Shown: positions 25,644 to 36,328 of the stretch, piece by piece
Numbering within the stretch: the first letter of the stretch is position 1
Layout of the letters: every line of letters begins with the position of its first letter
Assembly: GCF_002631185.1 (NCBI RefSeq)
Contig: NZ_PDNU01000006.1
Location: 62,001-126,000, forward strand
DNA from: Teichococcus rhizosphaerae
GTDB taxonomy: Bacteria; Pseudomonadota; Alphaproteobacteria; Acetobacterales; Acetobacteraceae
Direction: 5' to 3'
DNA length: 64,000 nt
Notes under the pieces: generated by a model
Databases searched by the model: none
Seen by the model: only the letters and a program-made list of their open reading frames with translations
What the model was told of the DNA's origin: nothing
Translations under genes and position numbers: made by a program

Positions 25644-28550
25644 GTGTCCTCCATCCCGGCCCTCCCCCAGGCGCCCGCGGGCAAGGGCGGCGCCCTGCCC
25701 CCGCGCCTGCTGTTGCCCGACGCGCCCGCCCTGGTCGCCCCGGCCCCCGGCCGTGCCGCCCTGCTGACGCCGGATGGCGAGCTTTCCATGCTGCGCGCGG
25801 CGCAGGTGCCGGCGGCGCTGCGCGAGCTGGGGCCGCCCATCCTGGTGCACGCCCCGGCCACGGCGAGGCGGCTGAACCTGCCCGGCCTGCCCGGCGCCTG
25901 GGACCTGCTGGAACTGTTCGCCTTCTGCCTGCCGGCGCAGCCCGCGCCGCCCACGCCGCGCGGCCTGGCCCTCGCCCTGGAGATGCCGCCGCCCGCGGAC
26001 GCGGAATCCGCCGCCGCCCTGCTGCCCGAGATCGCCACCGAGCTGCTGCGCCGCCTGGCGCGCGCCCGCAACGCGCCGCTGAACCGGGATGCCGGCGCGC
26101 TCGCCGCCCGCCTGGCCGAGGCCGCCGACTGGCCCTGGACCCCCTCGGTGCTGGCGGCGCTCGGCCAGCCCGGCATCCGCCCCTCGCGCGATGCGCTGAA
26201 GGTGTGGCGCGCCCTGCCGGACTGGGAGGAAGGCGCCCCGCCCCCGCCTCCCGGCAGCCACCCCGTCTCGCCCGCCGAGGCGCGCGCCAGGCTGGCCGAG
26301 ATCCTGGGCGGAGACGCGGAGCAGCGCCCGTCCCAGGCCGATTTCGCCTCCGCCGCCAGCCTCGCCTTCACCCCGCGCGACCTGCCGGGCGAGCCGCGCC
26401 TGGTGCTGGCCGAGGCCGGCACCGGCACCGGCAAGACGCTGGGCTATGTGGCGCCGGCCAGCCTCTGGGCGGAGCGCAACGGCGCGCCCGTCTGGATCGC
26501 CACCTACACCCGCAACCTGCAGCGCCAGCTCGACCAGGAGCTGGCCCGCCTCTACCCCGAGCCCGAGGAGCGGCGGCAGAAGGTCGTCATCCGCAAGGGG
26601 CGGGAGAACTACCTCTGCCTGCTGAACTACGACGAGGCGGTGAGCGGCGCCATGCCGGCGCGGCTGGTGGCGCTGGGGCTGGTGGCGCGCTGGGCGCTGG
26701 CCACGCGGGACGGCGACCTGCTGGGCGGCGACTTCCCCGGCTGGCTGGCGGAGCTGTTCCCCGCCGGCGCCATCTCCCTGCTGGCCGACCGGCGCGGCGA
26801 GTGCATCCATTCCGCCTGCCCGCACTGGAAGCGCTGCTACGTGGAGCACTCGATCCGCCGCGCCGCCACCGCCAATCTGGTGGTGGCCAACCACGCGCTG
26901 GTGATGGTGCAGGCGGCGCTCGGCGGCGGCGATGACGGCCCGGCGCTGCGCTACGTGTTCGACGAGGGCCACCACCTGTTCGACGCCGCCGACGGCGCCT
27001 TCTCGGCCGAGCTGTCCGGCGCCGAGATGGCGGAGCTGCGCCGCTGGCTGCTGGGCAACGAGGGCGGGCGGGGCCGCGCCCGCGGCCTGCGCCGCCGGCT
27101 GGAGGAGACCCTGGCCGAGCACCCGGCCCTGATCCCGCCGCTGGAGCTGACCGAGCACTCCGCCCGCGCCCTGCCCGCCTCCGGCTGGTGGGACCGCTGG
27201 GCGGCGCTGCCCGAGGCCGAGGCCACCCTGGCCGAGGACGGGGAGGAGCTGCCGGAGGACCCGCGCGGACCCTCCCTGCCCGCGCCCGGCATGCCCCGCC
27301 GCGCCGGCTTCCGCGACGGCACCCCGGCCGAGGATTTTCTCCGGGCTGTCCGCGCCCAGGTGCTCGCCCGCACCGCCGAGGGCGACCCGCTCTATGATGC
27401 CGAGTGCGACCTCCACCCGCTGCATGACGACCTGCCCGAGGCCGCCGCCGCGCTGGAAACCGCGCTGGAAGCCCTGCGCGACCCGCTGAAGCACCTGGCC
27501 CGGCTCATCGTGGACATCCTGGAGGACCCGGACCAGGAGCTGGAAACCGGCGCCCGCATCCGGCTTGAGACCGCCAGCCGCAGCATCGAGCGCCGCGCGC
27601 TGATGCCGCTCACCGCCTGGCTCGCCATGCTGCGCCGCCTGCGCGAGAACCCCGCCGAGCCCGGCCAGCGCCCCACCTATGTGGACTGGCTGGCGCTCGC
27701 CCGGCGCGAGGGGCGGGACATCGACGCCGGGCTGCACCGCCACTGGCTGGACCCCACCGTGCCCTTCGCCACCCAGGTGGCCGCGCCCGCCCATGGCGTG
27801 CTGATCGCCTCCGCCACGCTGCGCGACGCGGCGCGCGCCGACCCCGAGGCCGCCTGGCGCGAGGCCGAGGCGCGCACCGGCGTGCAGCACCTGCCCAGCC
27901 CCGCCATCCGCGCGGCGCTGCCCTCCCCCTTCGACTATGCCGCCAACACCCGCGCCTTCGTGGTGGAGGACATCACGCGGGAGAGCCCGGGTCAGATCGC
28001 CGCCGCCATGCAGCAGCTTTTCCTGGCGGCCGGCGGCGGCGCGCTCGGCCTGTTCACCGCCATCCGCCGCCTGCGGGAGGTGCATGCGCGCATCGCCCCC
28101 GCCCTGGCCGAGGCCGGCCTGCCGCTCTACGCCCAGCATGTGGACGCCATGGACAGCGCCACGCTGGTCGACATCTTCCGCGCCGAGGAGGATTCCTGCC
28201 TGCTCGGCACCGATGCGCTGCGGGATGGCGTGGACGTGCCCGGCCGCGCGCTGCGCCTGCTGGTGTTCGACCGCGTGCCCTGGCCGCGCCCGTCCATCCT
28301 GCACCGGGAGCGGCGCATCCATCTCTCGGGCGGCCGCCCCTCCTCCTATGACGACGCCATCGCCCGGCACCGGCTGCGCCAGGCCTTCGGCCGGCTGATC
28401 CGCCGCGCCGACGACCGCGGCGTGTTCGTGCTGCTCGACCCCCGCACCCCTTCCCGCCTGCTGGCGGGCCTGCCGGAAGGCGTCACGCCCCAGCGCCTGG
28501 GCCTGGCCGAGACGGTGCGCCAGACAACCGCCTTCCTGGCCGGACGTTGA
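25644..28550 (+). CDS. DinG/XPD-type ATP-dependent DNA helicase
   Basis: 968-residue superfamily 2 helicase of the iron-sulfur DinG/XPD group, likely 5'-3' and active in DNA repair. Walker A is EAGTGTGKT (about 256-264); iron-sulfur ligands are Cys325, Cys387, Cys392 and Cys398; the DEAH-like box is [10 protein letters not shown] (about 437-446); C-terminal helicase motifs include LASATL-like [11 protein letters not shown] and the arginine-rich [13 protein letters not shown] (motif VI). The N-terminal about 230 residues are variable, Pro/Ala-rich, without a recognised domain. GTG start at 25644. Close upstream of the TerB gene (48 bp), perhaps one transcript. Confidence 0.9.
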   Translation: MSSIPALPQAPAGKGGALPPRLLLPDAPALVAPAPGRAALLTPDGELSMLRAAQVPAALRELGPPILVHAPATARRLNLPGLPGAWDLLELFAFCLPAQPAPPTPRGLALALEMPPPADAESAAALLPEIATELLRRLARARNAPLNRDAGALAARLAEAADWPWTPSVLAALGQPGIRPSRDALKVWRALPDWEEGAPPPPPGSHPVSPAEARARLAEILGGDAEQRPSQADFASAASLAFTPRDLPGEPRLVLAEAGTGTGKTLGYVAPASLWAERNGAPVWIATYTRNLQRQLDQELARLYPEPEERRQKVVIRKGRENYLCLLNYDEAVSGAMPARLVALGLVARWALATRDGDLLGGDFPGWLAELFPAGAISLLADRRGECIHSACPHWKRCYVEHSIRRAATANLVVANHALVMVQAALGGGDDGPALRYVFDEGHHLFDAADGAFSAELSGAEMAELRRWLLGNEGGRGRARGLRRRLEETLAEHPALIPPLELTEHSARALPASGWWDRWAALPEAEATLAEDGEELPEDPRGPSLPAPGMPRRAGFRDGTPAEDFLRAVRAQVLARTAEGDPLYDAECDLHPLHDDLPEAAAALETALEALRDPLKHLARLIVDILEDPDQELETGARIRLETASRSIERRALMPLTAWLAMLRRLRENPAEPGQRPTYVDWLALARREGRDIDAGLHRHWLDPTVPFATQVAAPAHGVLIASATLRDAARADPEAAWREAEARTGVQHLPSPAIRAALPSPFDYAANTRAFVVEDITRESPGQIAAAMQQLFLAAGGGALGLFTAIRRLREVHARIAPALAEAGLPLYAQHVDAMDSATLVDIFRAEEDSCLLGTDALRDGVDVPGRALRLLVFDRVPWPRPSILHRERRIHLSGGRPSSYDDAIARHRLRQAFGRLIRRADDRGVFVLLDPRTPSRLLAGLPEGVTPQRLGLAETVRQTTAFLAGR

Positions 28551-28598
28551 ACCGCGCACCGCCGCGCGATACGCATAGCCCAAGCAAGGAACCGACCG

Positions 28599-29021
28599 AT
28601 GCCGCACACCAAGATCCGCTTCAACGCCCAGGAGGCCCTGGTCTGCGCCATGGTGCTGATGTCCGCCGCCGACCGGCAGATGTCCGACGCGGAGCTGAAG
28701 ATGATGTCCCGCCTGGTGCAGGAGCTGCCGGTGTTCGATGGCTTCCTGGCGCAGGAGATCGAGACGGTGACCGAATCCTGCCTGATGCTGCTCGGCCAGA
28801 ATGACGGGCTGGACCGCGCCTGCAGTCTGATCCGCGACGCGCTGCCGCCCCGCCTGCGCGAGACCGCCTACCTGCTGGCCTGCGAGGTGGCCGCCGCCGA
28901 TGGCGACGCGACGCAGGAGGAGCTGCGCTTCCTGCAGGATTTCCGCATCGGCATGGACATCGACCGCCTGATCGCCGGCGCCATCGAGCGTGCCGCCAAG
29001 GCCCGCTACCAGATCGTCTGA
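28599..29021 (+). CDS. TerB-like (tellurite resistance TerB family) protein
   Basis: 140-residue all-helical TerB-family protein. Conserved features: ALVCAMVLMSAADRQMSDAE (about 13-32) with acidic residues that can bind a metal, and AYLLACEVAAADGDATQEEL (about 91-110). Tellurite resistance itself is not implied; stand-alone TerB proteins have poorly known, membrane- or stress-linked roles. It lies between the helicase and the S9 peptidase genes on the same strand, with 48- and 29-bp gaps, so the three may be cotranscribed. Confidence 0.82.
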   Translation: MPHTKIRFNAQEALVCAMVLMSAADRQMSDAELKMMSRLVQELPVFDGFLAQEIETVTESCLMLLGQNDGLDRACSLIRDALPPRLRETAYLLACEVAAADGDATQEELRFLQDFRIGMDIDRLIAGAIERAAKARYQIV

Positions 29022-29050
29022 GCCGCGCCTCTTCCCGGGAAGCCCACGCC

Positions 29051-31111
29051 ATGGACCCGCGCCCCACCCTCGCCGCCCCCGATGACGACCCCTATCTGTG
29101 GCTGGAGGAGATCGAGGGCGGGCGGGCCCTGGCCTGGGTGGCCGCGCAGAACGCCCGCACCCTGGCGCGCCTCGCCGATGCCCGCTTCGCCGCCGACCGC
29201 GACGGGCTGAAGGCGGCGCTGGACCGCCCCGGCAAGCTGCCGCACGTCACCCGGCGCGGCTCCCATCTCTACAATTTCTGGCAGGACGCGGAGCACCCGC
29301 GCGGCCTGTGGCGCCGCGCCACCGAGGCGGCCTTCCGCGAGGAGGCGCCCGAATGGGAGGTGCTGCTCGACCTCGACGCCCTGGCCGCCGCCGAGGGCGA
29401 GGACTGGGTGTGGCAGGGCGCCACCACCCTGTTCGGCACGCATGACCGCGCGCTGCTGCGCCTGTCGCGCGGCGGCGGGGACGCCGTGGTGCTGCGCGAG
29501 TTCGACCTCGCCGCCCGCGCCGCCGTGCCGGGCGGCTTCGCCCTGCCCGAGGCCAAGAGCAGCGCCGCCTGGCTGGACCGGGACACGCTGCTGCTGTCCA
29601 CCGCCCTGGGCGAGGGCAACGCCACCCAGTCCGGCTATCCACGCCGGGTGCGGCTGTGGAAGCGCGGCGCCGCGCCCCTGGAAGCGCCCGTGCTGTTCGA
29701 GACGGCGCCCGAGAGCATGGGGCTGTGGGGCGCGGTGGACCGCGAGGGCGGGGCCGAGCGCATCGTCTTCCTGGAAAAGACCGGCTTCTACGACACCGTC
29801 GTGCATCTGGGCGGCCGCGCCGGCCCCACCGCGCGGCTGGAGCTGCCCACCGATGCCAGCTTCACCTGGCAGGCCGGCTGGCTGGCGGTGAAGCCGCGCA
29901 GCCCCTGGACGATCGGCGGCACCGAATACGCGCCCGACACGCTGCTGGCCTTCGACTTTGCCGCCGTGCTGGGCGGCACGCTCTCGCCCCGCGTGCTGTT
30001 CACCCCCGCGCCGCGCCGCGCGCTGCAGGGCTTCTTCTGGTGCCATGGCAGGCTGGTGCTGTCGGTGCTGGACGACCTGGCGCCGGTCTATACCCTGCTC
30101 ACCCCGGGCGACTGGGCGGCCGCCGAGATCCCTGGCCTGCCGCGCATCGGCGTGGTCGATCTCTGGCCGCTGGACAGCGAGGCGGAGGAATCCGACGGCA
30201 CCCTGCTCGCCCTGGCGCAGGATCCGGTGACGCCGCCGCGCCTGCTGCTCACCAGCACCGCCCCCGCGGCGCCCGCGCTGCTGAAGGCCTCGACCCCCAG
30301 CTTCGACGCCACGGGCCTCGCCGTGACGCGGCACGAGGCCACCTCGGCGGATGGCGAGCGCATCCCCTATGTGCAGGTCGGCCCGCGCGAGGGGGACGGG
30401 AACGCGCCGGTGCATCTCTCCGCCTATGGCGGCTTCCGCGTCTCCCGCCTGCCCTACTACTCGGCCGGCACGGGGCGGCTCTGGCTGGAAAAGGGCGGCA
30501 CCGCCGTGATCGGCCAGATCCGCGGCGGCGGCGAGTTCGGCACCGCCTGGCACGAGGCCGGGCGCGGCGCCGCCAAGAGCCGCAGCCATGACGACTTCGC
30601 GGCCATCGCCGCCGACCTCGTGGCGCGCGGCGTCACCGTGCCGGGGCGCATCGCCGCCGAGGGCGGCTCGAATGGCGGGCTGCTCATCGCCAACATGCTG
30701 ACGCGCTACCCGGAGCGGTTCGGCGCCCTGTTCTGCACCATTCCGCTCATCGACATGCGGCGCTACACGAAGCTGCTGGCGGGGGCGAGCTGGATTGCCG
30801 AATACGGCGACCCGGAGAAGCCCGAGGAATGGGACTTCATCCGCGCCTTTTCCGCCTATCACGCGGCGGAGCCGGGCCGGGCCTACCCGCCCATCCTGCT
30901 GGCCACCACGCGGCGGGACGACCGCGTGCATCCCGGCCATGCCCGCAAGATGGCCGCCAAGCTCCAGGCCATGGGCCATGACGCATGGTTCTACGAGCCC
31001 GAGGCGGGCGGGCACGGCTATGGCAAGGACAATGGCGAGGTCGCGAGCTTCTCGGCCCTGGGCGCCGCCTTCCTGCGCCGGGCCATCGGCTGGGACCCGG
31101 AAGCGGGCTGA
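29051..31111 (+). CDS. S9 family prolyl oligopeptidase-like serine peptidase
   Basis: 686 residues. N-terminal beta-propeller region (to about 400) preceded by DDPYLWLEEIEGGRALAWV, the standard start of prolyl oligopeptidases; C-terminal alpha/beta-hydrolase with the catalytic triad Ser (GGSNGG, about 539), Asp (RRDDRVHPGHA, about 621) and His (GGHGYG, about 654). Length agrees with cytosolic prolyl oligopeptidase (about 710). No signal peptide. Predicted to cut short peptides after proline. The gene converges with the DUF2165 gene 6 bp on. Confidence 0.9.
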   Translation: MDPRPTLAAPDDDPYLWLEEIEGGRALAWVAAQNARTLARLADARFAADRDGLKAALDRPGKLPHVTRRGSHLYNFWQDAEHPRGLWRRATEAAFREEAPEWEVLLDLDALAAAEGEDWVWQGATTLFGTHDRALLRLSRGGGDAVVLREFDLAARAAVPGGFALPEAKSSAAWLDRDTLLLSTALGEGNATQSGYPRRVRLWKRGAAPLEAPVLFETAPESMGLWGAVDREGGAERIVFLEKTGFYDTVVHLGGRAGPTARLELPTDASFTWQAGWLAVKPRSPWTIGGTEYAPDTLLAFDFAAVLGGTLSPRVLFTPAPRRALQGFFWCHGRLVLSVLDDLAPVYTLLTPGDWAAAEIPGLPRIGVVDLWPLDSEAEESDGTLLALAQDPVTPPRLLLTSTAPAAPALLKASTPSFDATGLAVTRHEATSADGERIPYVQVGPREGDGNAPVHLSAYGGFRVSRLPYYSAGTGRLWLEKGGTAVIGQIRGGGEFGTAWHEAGRGAAKSRSHDDFAAIAADLVARGVTVPGRIAAEGGSNGGLLIANMLTRYPERFGALFCTIPLIDMRRYTKLLAGASWIAEYGDPEKPEEWDFIRAFSAYHAAEPGRAYPPILLATTRRDDRVHPGHARKMAAKLQAMGHDAWFYEPEAGGHGYGKDNGEVASFSALGAAFLRRAIGWDPEAG

Positions 31112-31117
31112 GGCGGC

Positions 31118-31657
31118 TCAGCCCGGCGGCGGCGGGCCGGCCCTGCCGGGTCCGCCGCCGCCGAAGCTCTCCGGCAGCACCACATAGAGGGTGACGAGCA
31201 GGAGGGTGGTGGTGAAGCGGAAGGACGCTTCCTGCCCGTTCCAGCTGGCCGATTGCCACATCAGGAACCATTCCCCGCCCAGCACCTGGAAGCCCAGGAA
31301 CCAGACCAGGAAGCCGAGCGCGGCGCCGAGCTGTGCCCAGCCCTTGGCCGCGGCGAAGCCCGGGCCGCGCAGCCCGCGGGCCATCAGCAGCGCGGCGGCG
31401 GCGTAGGCCAGGCCGGTCAGCGCCTCGCCCAGGATGATGAGCAGGTAGCCGGCATGCCACAGCGCCGGCGTGGTGATGGCGCGGTGGCGCAGCGCAGTGT
31501 CGGGGAAGGTCGTGTCCATGCTCAGCACATGCGCCACGAAGGCGAAGTTCGAGCCGTAATCGACCAGATTGTTCCAGGCCACCAGCAGGGCGAAGGCGGC
31601 GAGCCCCGCCACCATGGCGAGCTTGGAGAATCGCGCGAGGAAAAGCGGCAGGGGCAT
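31118..31657 (-). CDS. DUF2165 family membrane protein
   Basis: 179-residue membrane protein with four predicted helices (about 12-32, 68-92, 105-127, 143-163). The central FVAHVLSMDTTFPD and the later GFQVLGGEWFLMWQS are typical DUF2165 blocks. The function of the family is unknown. ATG 31657 chosen; the upstream frame runs back through the cspA gene and is non-coding. No Shine-Dalgarno is evident. It lies 44 bp downstream of cspA on the same strand. Confidence 0.8.
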   Translation of the reverse strand: MPLPLFLARFSKLAMVAGLAAFALLVAWNNLVDYGSNFAFVAHVLSMDTTFPDTALRHRAITTPALWHAGYLLIILGEALTGLAYAAAALLMARGLRGPGFAAAKGWAQLGAALGFLVWFLGFQVLGGEWFLMWQSASWNGQEASFRFTTTLLLVTLYVVLPESFGGGGPGRAGPPPPG

Positions 31658-31701
31658 GCTGACAGCCGGGTGGCGTCGGCCCGCCCCTGTCCGCGCCGGA
31701 A

Positions 31702-31905
31702 TCAGAGCGGCTTGAGGTTGGTGGCGGCCGCCTTGCCGCGCTCCATCGCCACGTCGTAGCTGACCTTCTGGTTCTCGTTCAGCCCCTGGAGGCCGGCCTT
31801 CTGCACGGCGGTGATGTGGACGAACACGTCCTTGCCGCCATCGGAGGGGACGATGAAGCCGAAGCCCTTGGTCGCGTTGAACCACTTCACGGTGCCAGTC
31901 GCCAT
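31702..31905 (-). CDS. Cold-shock protein, CspA family
   Basis: 67-residue single cold-shock domain that binds single-stranded RNA/DNA. RNP1 KGFGFI (13-18) and RNP2 VFVHI (27-31) are intact. AAGGAG stands nine bases before ATG 31905. A putative promoter about 130 nt upstream would give a long 5' leader of the sort that makes csp mRNAs temperature-responsive; whether this one is cold-induced cannot be told. The leader includes several GC-rich inverted segments. Confidence 0.93.
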   Translation of the reverse strand: MATGTVKWFNATKGFGFIVPSDGGKDVFVHITAVQKAGLQGLNENQKVSYDVAMERGKAAATNLKPL

Positions 31906-32037
31906 GCGACGCACTCCTTGTTCGCACTGGCCGGGCAGGAGCGCCCGAGCCGATAACCCAGCCGGCGTCCGGGGACGGCTTGAAGGGCGACCGGGTCTCC
32001 GGAGGCACGGCAAGGCGAGCGGAAGCGTCTGGCCCGG

Positions 32038-32068
32038 ATAGTGGGGCAGATCGTTAACAGGCTGTCAA
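32038..32068 (-). promoter_or_regulatory. Possible csp promoter
   Basis: Minus-strand TTGACA (32063-32068, consensus -35), 19-nt spacer, CACTAT (32038-32043). The spacer is long. It predicts a 5' leader of roughly 125 nt before the csp start. Confidence 0.4.
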
Positions 32069-32103
32069 CGCAAACCGGCATGCCTGGCGCCGGCCGCGCA
32101 ACG

Positions 32104-32132
32104 AAAAAGGGGCGGCCCCTGCGGGCCGCCCC
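32104..32132 (-). terminator. groESL terminator
   Basis: Perfect 10-bp stem GGGGCGGCCC / GGGCCGCCCC (32109-32118, 32123-32132) with a 4-nt loop, followed on the minus strand by TTTTT (32104-32108). It lies 45 bp past the groEL stop. Confidence 0.85.
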
Positions 32133-32177
32133 CTCATCGTCTCAGGCTCTGCGGGAGAACCCTGATCCCTGGCGGGA

Positions 32178-33824
<1,647 letters not shown>

Positions 33825-33871
33825 CTACCTCGTCTGATCTGTTGGGAAAGGATGGGGTCCGCAGGCCGAGA

Positions 33872-34162
33872 TCAGGCCGCGATCACGCCCATCAGGTCGG
33901 ATTCCTTCATGATCAGGAGCTCTTCGCCGCTGATCTTGACCTCGGTGCCGGACCACTTGCCGAACAGGACGCGGTCGCCGACCTTCACGTCCAGGGCGAC
34001 GACGACGCCCTGCTCGTTGCGCGCGCCGGAACCGACGGCGACGATCTCGCCTTCCATCGGCTTCTCCTTGGCGGTGTCGGGGATGATGATCCCACCCGCC
34101 GTCTTCTCCTCGGCGGTCAGCCGGCGGACGACGACGCGGTCATGCAGCGGACGAAACTTCAT
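33872..34162 (-). CDS. groES: Co-chaperonin GroES (10 kDa)
   Basis: 96-residue co-chaperonin forming the heptameric lid of Gro[16 protein letters not shown] at the N-terminus, the mobile loop with [15 protein letters not shown] (about 20-35), and the roof-loop region GARNEQG are all present. Length is typical. First gene of the operon; a GAGAGGG Shine-Dalgarno precedes the ATG at 34162. Two CIRCE operators and a promoter lie 67-158 bp upstream. Confidence 0.98.
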   Translation of the reverse strand: MKFRPLHDRVVVRRLTAEEKTAGGIIIPDTAKEKPMEGEIVAVGSGARNEQGVVVALDVKVGDRVLFGKWSGTEVKISGEELLIMKESDLMGVIAA

Positions 34163-34228
34163 TGGCCCTCTCCTGACGCCCTGTGTGGCGCATTCAGCGA
34201 CGGTTGCCTCGGCCGGCGGGCAAGCCTG

Positions 34229-34255
34229 TTAGCACTCACCCCCGGCGAGTGCCAG
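34229..34255. promoter_or_regulatory. CIRCE operator 1 (HrcA site), downstream of the promoter
   Basis: TTAGCACTC-N9-GAGTGCCAG: one half matches the CIRCE consensus (TTAGCACTC-N9-GAGTGCTAA) fully, the other in 7 of 9 positions. It falls in the groES 5' leader. Confidence 0.85.
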
Positions 34256-34257
34256 AC

Positions 34258-34286
34258 GATCTAGGGAAGTCTCGGCACCGCGTCAA
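34258..34286 (-). promoter_or_regulatory. groESL promoter
   Basis: Minus-strand TTGACG (34281-34286; preceded by C, giving the CTTG of heat-shock sigma-32 promoters), 17-nt spacer, TAGATC (34258-34263). It lies between two CIRCE elements. Which sigma factor uses it cannot be settled by eye. Confidence 0.55.
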
Positions 34287-34293
34287 GCACCAA

Positions 34294-34320
34294 GCAGCAC
34301 TCTCCTGCGATGAGTGCTAA
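34294..34320. promoter_or_regulatory. CIRCE operator 2 (HrcA site), upstream of the promoter
   Basis: GCAGCACTC-N9-GAGTGCTAA: one perfect half-site and one with 7 of 9 matches, 65 bp from the first CIRCE and on the other side of the promoter. Confidence 0.8.
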
Positions 34321-34445
34321 CTGCCTGATTGTGAAGGTTTTTCTTGCAAGGCCGCGGGCCTCCCATGGCATGCTCCGAAGCCCGAGGAGGGGAATCACCA
34401 CTGGCCCGGCAAGGCCGGGCCGCACCGGAACGGAGACAAGCGCCC

Positions 34446-34721
34446 ATGCTGCTGCGGGATATCGAGGCCATCGTCCGCATCCCGGACTGGCGGCTGACCA
34501 CGGCCGAGATCCTCTACCACATGCCCGACCATCCCGGGCTGCTGCAGAGCTTCGTGTGGCAGAAGGTGGATCACGCGCCGCGCTTTCCCGAGCTGCACCG
34601 CTTCCTCGACTTCTGGCAGCGCGAGATCCATGGCCCGCTGCACTCGGTGCGCGTGGCCTCCGCCGCCCTCACCCGTCCGGCCGAGTTCCGCTACGCCGCC
34701 GGGCAGTTCAACCTGCACTGA
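34446..34721 (+). CDS. usg: Usg family protein
   Basis: 91-residue member of the Usg family, a small protein conserved in alphaproteobacteria and named for its place upstream of genes such as trpF; its function is unknown. Signature: DWRLTTAEILYHMPDHPGLLQSFVWQ and FPELHRFLDFWQREIHGPLHSVRV. ATG 34446 begins right at the conserved region. It is transcribed divergently from groES and converges with the AEC transporter 7 bp away. The usual trpF neighbour is not here. Confidence 0.85.
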   Translation: MLLRDIEAIVRIPDWRLTTAEILYHMPDHPGLLQSFVWQKVDHAPRFPELHRFLDFWQREIHGPLHSVRVASAALTRPAEFRYAAGQFNLH

Positions 34722-34728
34722 GGCGCGC

Positions 34729-35646
34729 TCACAGCACGGCCAGCAGCACCGCCAGCGTCGCCACCGAGAGGATGGTGGAGAGCAGCACCGTGGCGCCGGA
34801 GCGCTCGGCGCCCGCGGCGTAGCGGCGGGCCAGGAAGAAGGCGTTGGCGCCGGTCGGCATGCCGGCCGCCAGCACCGCCACGGCCAGCGCCAGCCTCGGC
34901 AGGCCGAGCAGCCATCCCGCCAGCCACACCAGCGCCGGCATCAGCAGCAGCTTCAGCGCCGAGCAGAGCAGCGCCGAGGGCCAGTCCCGCCGCGCGTCGA
35001 AGGCGACCAGGCTGGCGCCGAGGCAGAACAGCGCCACCGGCGGCCCGGCCATGCCCGTCATCTCCAGGAAGCGCCGCGCCACCGGCGGCACCTCCAGCCC
35101 GGACTGGTGGATCACCAGCCCCGCCAGCACGGCCAGCACGATCGGGTTCCGCAGCACCGAGAGAAAGGTGGAGCGGGCGATGCCCAGCACCGGCGCCCGC
35201 GCATTCTGCGCGATCTCCCCCACCACCGTGCCAAGCGGCAGCAGGATCAGCGAGTGCAGGCCGAGAATGGCGAGAAGCTGCGCCAGCCCCGCCTGCCCAT
35301 GGGCGGCGATGACCAGCGGCACGCCGATCATGGCCGTGTTGCCGAAGGCGGCGTTGAGGGCGAAGGTGCCGCCCTCGTCCAGCTTCATGCGCAGCACCAC
35401 GCGGCCGAGCAGCAGCGCCAGCGCATAGGCCGCGAGGCAGCCGGCGAAGAAGGCCAGCGCCGTCGCGCCGCCATCCGGGTGCGGCGTGGTGGCGCCGTTC
35501 AGCAGCAGGCAGGGCATGGCGAGGCGGAAGACGAAATCCGTCATGCCCCGCAGCGCCTCCTCCGAGATCCAGCGGCGGCGCGCGGCGGCATAGCCGATCC
35601 CGATCATCGCGAAGATCGGGGCCACGACGTTCAGCAGCACGGACAT
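34729..35646 (-). CDS. AEC family transporter (auxin efflux carrier-type permease)
   Basis: 305-residue membrane protein with about 10 predicted helices, starting LLNVVAPIFAMIGIGYAAAR, with the central NAAFGNTAMIGVPLVIAAHG (about 108-127) and a C-terminal MPTGANAFFLARRY block; all are hallmarks of the AEC family, which moves organic anions. Substrate unknown. ATG 35646 is preferred because the upstream frame enters gmk-proximal non-coding sequence. It lies 52 bp after gmk on the same strand. Confidence 0.87.
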   Translation of the reverse strand: MSVLLNVVAPIFAMIGIGYAAARRRWISEEALRGMTDFVFRLAMPCLLLNGATTPHPDGGATALAFFAGCLAAYALALLLGRVVLRMKLDEGGTFALNAAFGNTAMIGVPLVIAAHGQAGLAQLLAILGLHSLILLPLGTVVGEIAQNARAPVLGIARSTFLSVLRNPIVLAVLAGLVIHQSGLEVPPVARRFLEMTGMAGPPVALFCLGASLVAFDARRDWPSALLCSALKLLLMPALVWLAGWLLGLPRLALAVAVLAAGMPTGANAFFLARRYAAGAERSGATVLLSTILSVATLAVLLAVL

Positions 35647-35698
35647 GGGGATGCCTTCGCGCGCGGCGGCCATGGCGCGCCGGGCCGCCGCCGCCGGG

Positions 35699-36328
35699 TC
35701 ACGGGCGCAGCAGGCCGTCGATGAAGCCGGGCAGCCAGGGCTGCCGCGCCCGGGCGCTGCGCGCGGCATGGATGATGGCGCGCACCTCCGCCACCGTCTC
35801 GTGGAAGTCGCTGTTCACCAGCACATGGTCGAAATCGGCCCAGTGGCTGATCTCGTCGCGCGCGGCCCGCATGCGCCGGGCGATCTCCTCGGCCGGGTCC
35901 TGCCCGCGGCCATGCAGGCGCCGCTCCAGCTCCTCGAGGCTCGGCGGCAGCAGGAACACCCCCACCACGTCGCCCGGCAGCGCCTGGCGCAGCAGGCGGT
36001 GGCCCTGCCAGTCGATGTCGAACAGCACGTCGCGCCCCGCCGCCAGCGCCTCGTCCACCGGCGCGCGCGGCGTGCCGTAGCGGCGGCCGAAGACATGGGC
36101 GCTTTCCAGCATCCCGCCCGACGCCTCCATCGCCTCGAACTCCGCCACGCTGCGGAAGAAGTAGTGAACCCCCTCCTGCTCGCCCGGGCGCGGCGCGCGG
36201 GTGGTGGCGCTCACCGAAAGCCGCAGCTCGGGCTCGCGCTCGAGCAGGGCGCGGCTGACGGAGGACTTGCCGGCCCCCGAGGGGGCGGAAAGCACGAGGC
36301 AGAGCCCGCGCCGGGACATACGGTTCAT
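35699..36328 (-). CDS. gmk: Guanylate kinase
   Basis: 209-residue enzyme that phosphorylates GMP to GDP. P-loop SAPSGAGKSSV (about 14-24), GMP-binding RLSVSATTRAPRPGEQEGVHYFF (36-58) and the lid region near GRGQDPAEEIARRM (about 140-153). Normal length (about 205). The start ATG overlaps the yicC stop (ATGA), the usual alphaproteobacterial yicC-gmk coupling. Confidence 0.97.
   Translation of the reverse strand: MNRMSRRGLCLVLSAPSGAGKSSVSRALLEREPELRLSVSATTRAPRPGEQEGVHYFFRSVAEFEAMEASGGMLESAHVFGRRYGTPRAPVDEALAAGRDVLFDIDWQGHRLLRQALPGDVVGVFLLPPSLEELERRLHGRGQDPAEEIARRMRAARDEISHWADFDHVLVNSDFHETVAEVRAIIHAARSARARQPWLPGFIDGLLRP

Noticed and set aside
25533..28607. Minus-strand open frame of 1024 codons across the helicase gene
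   Set aside because: Shadow of the helicase, whose Walker, iron-sulfur and DEGH motifs establish the plus strand as coding.
29006..31015. Minus-strand open frame of 669 codons across the S9 peptidase
   Set aside because: Shadow; the plus strand carries the complete Ser/Asp/His triad.
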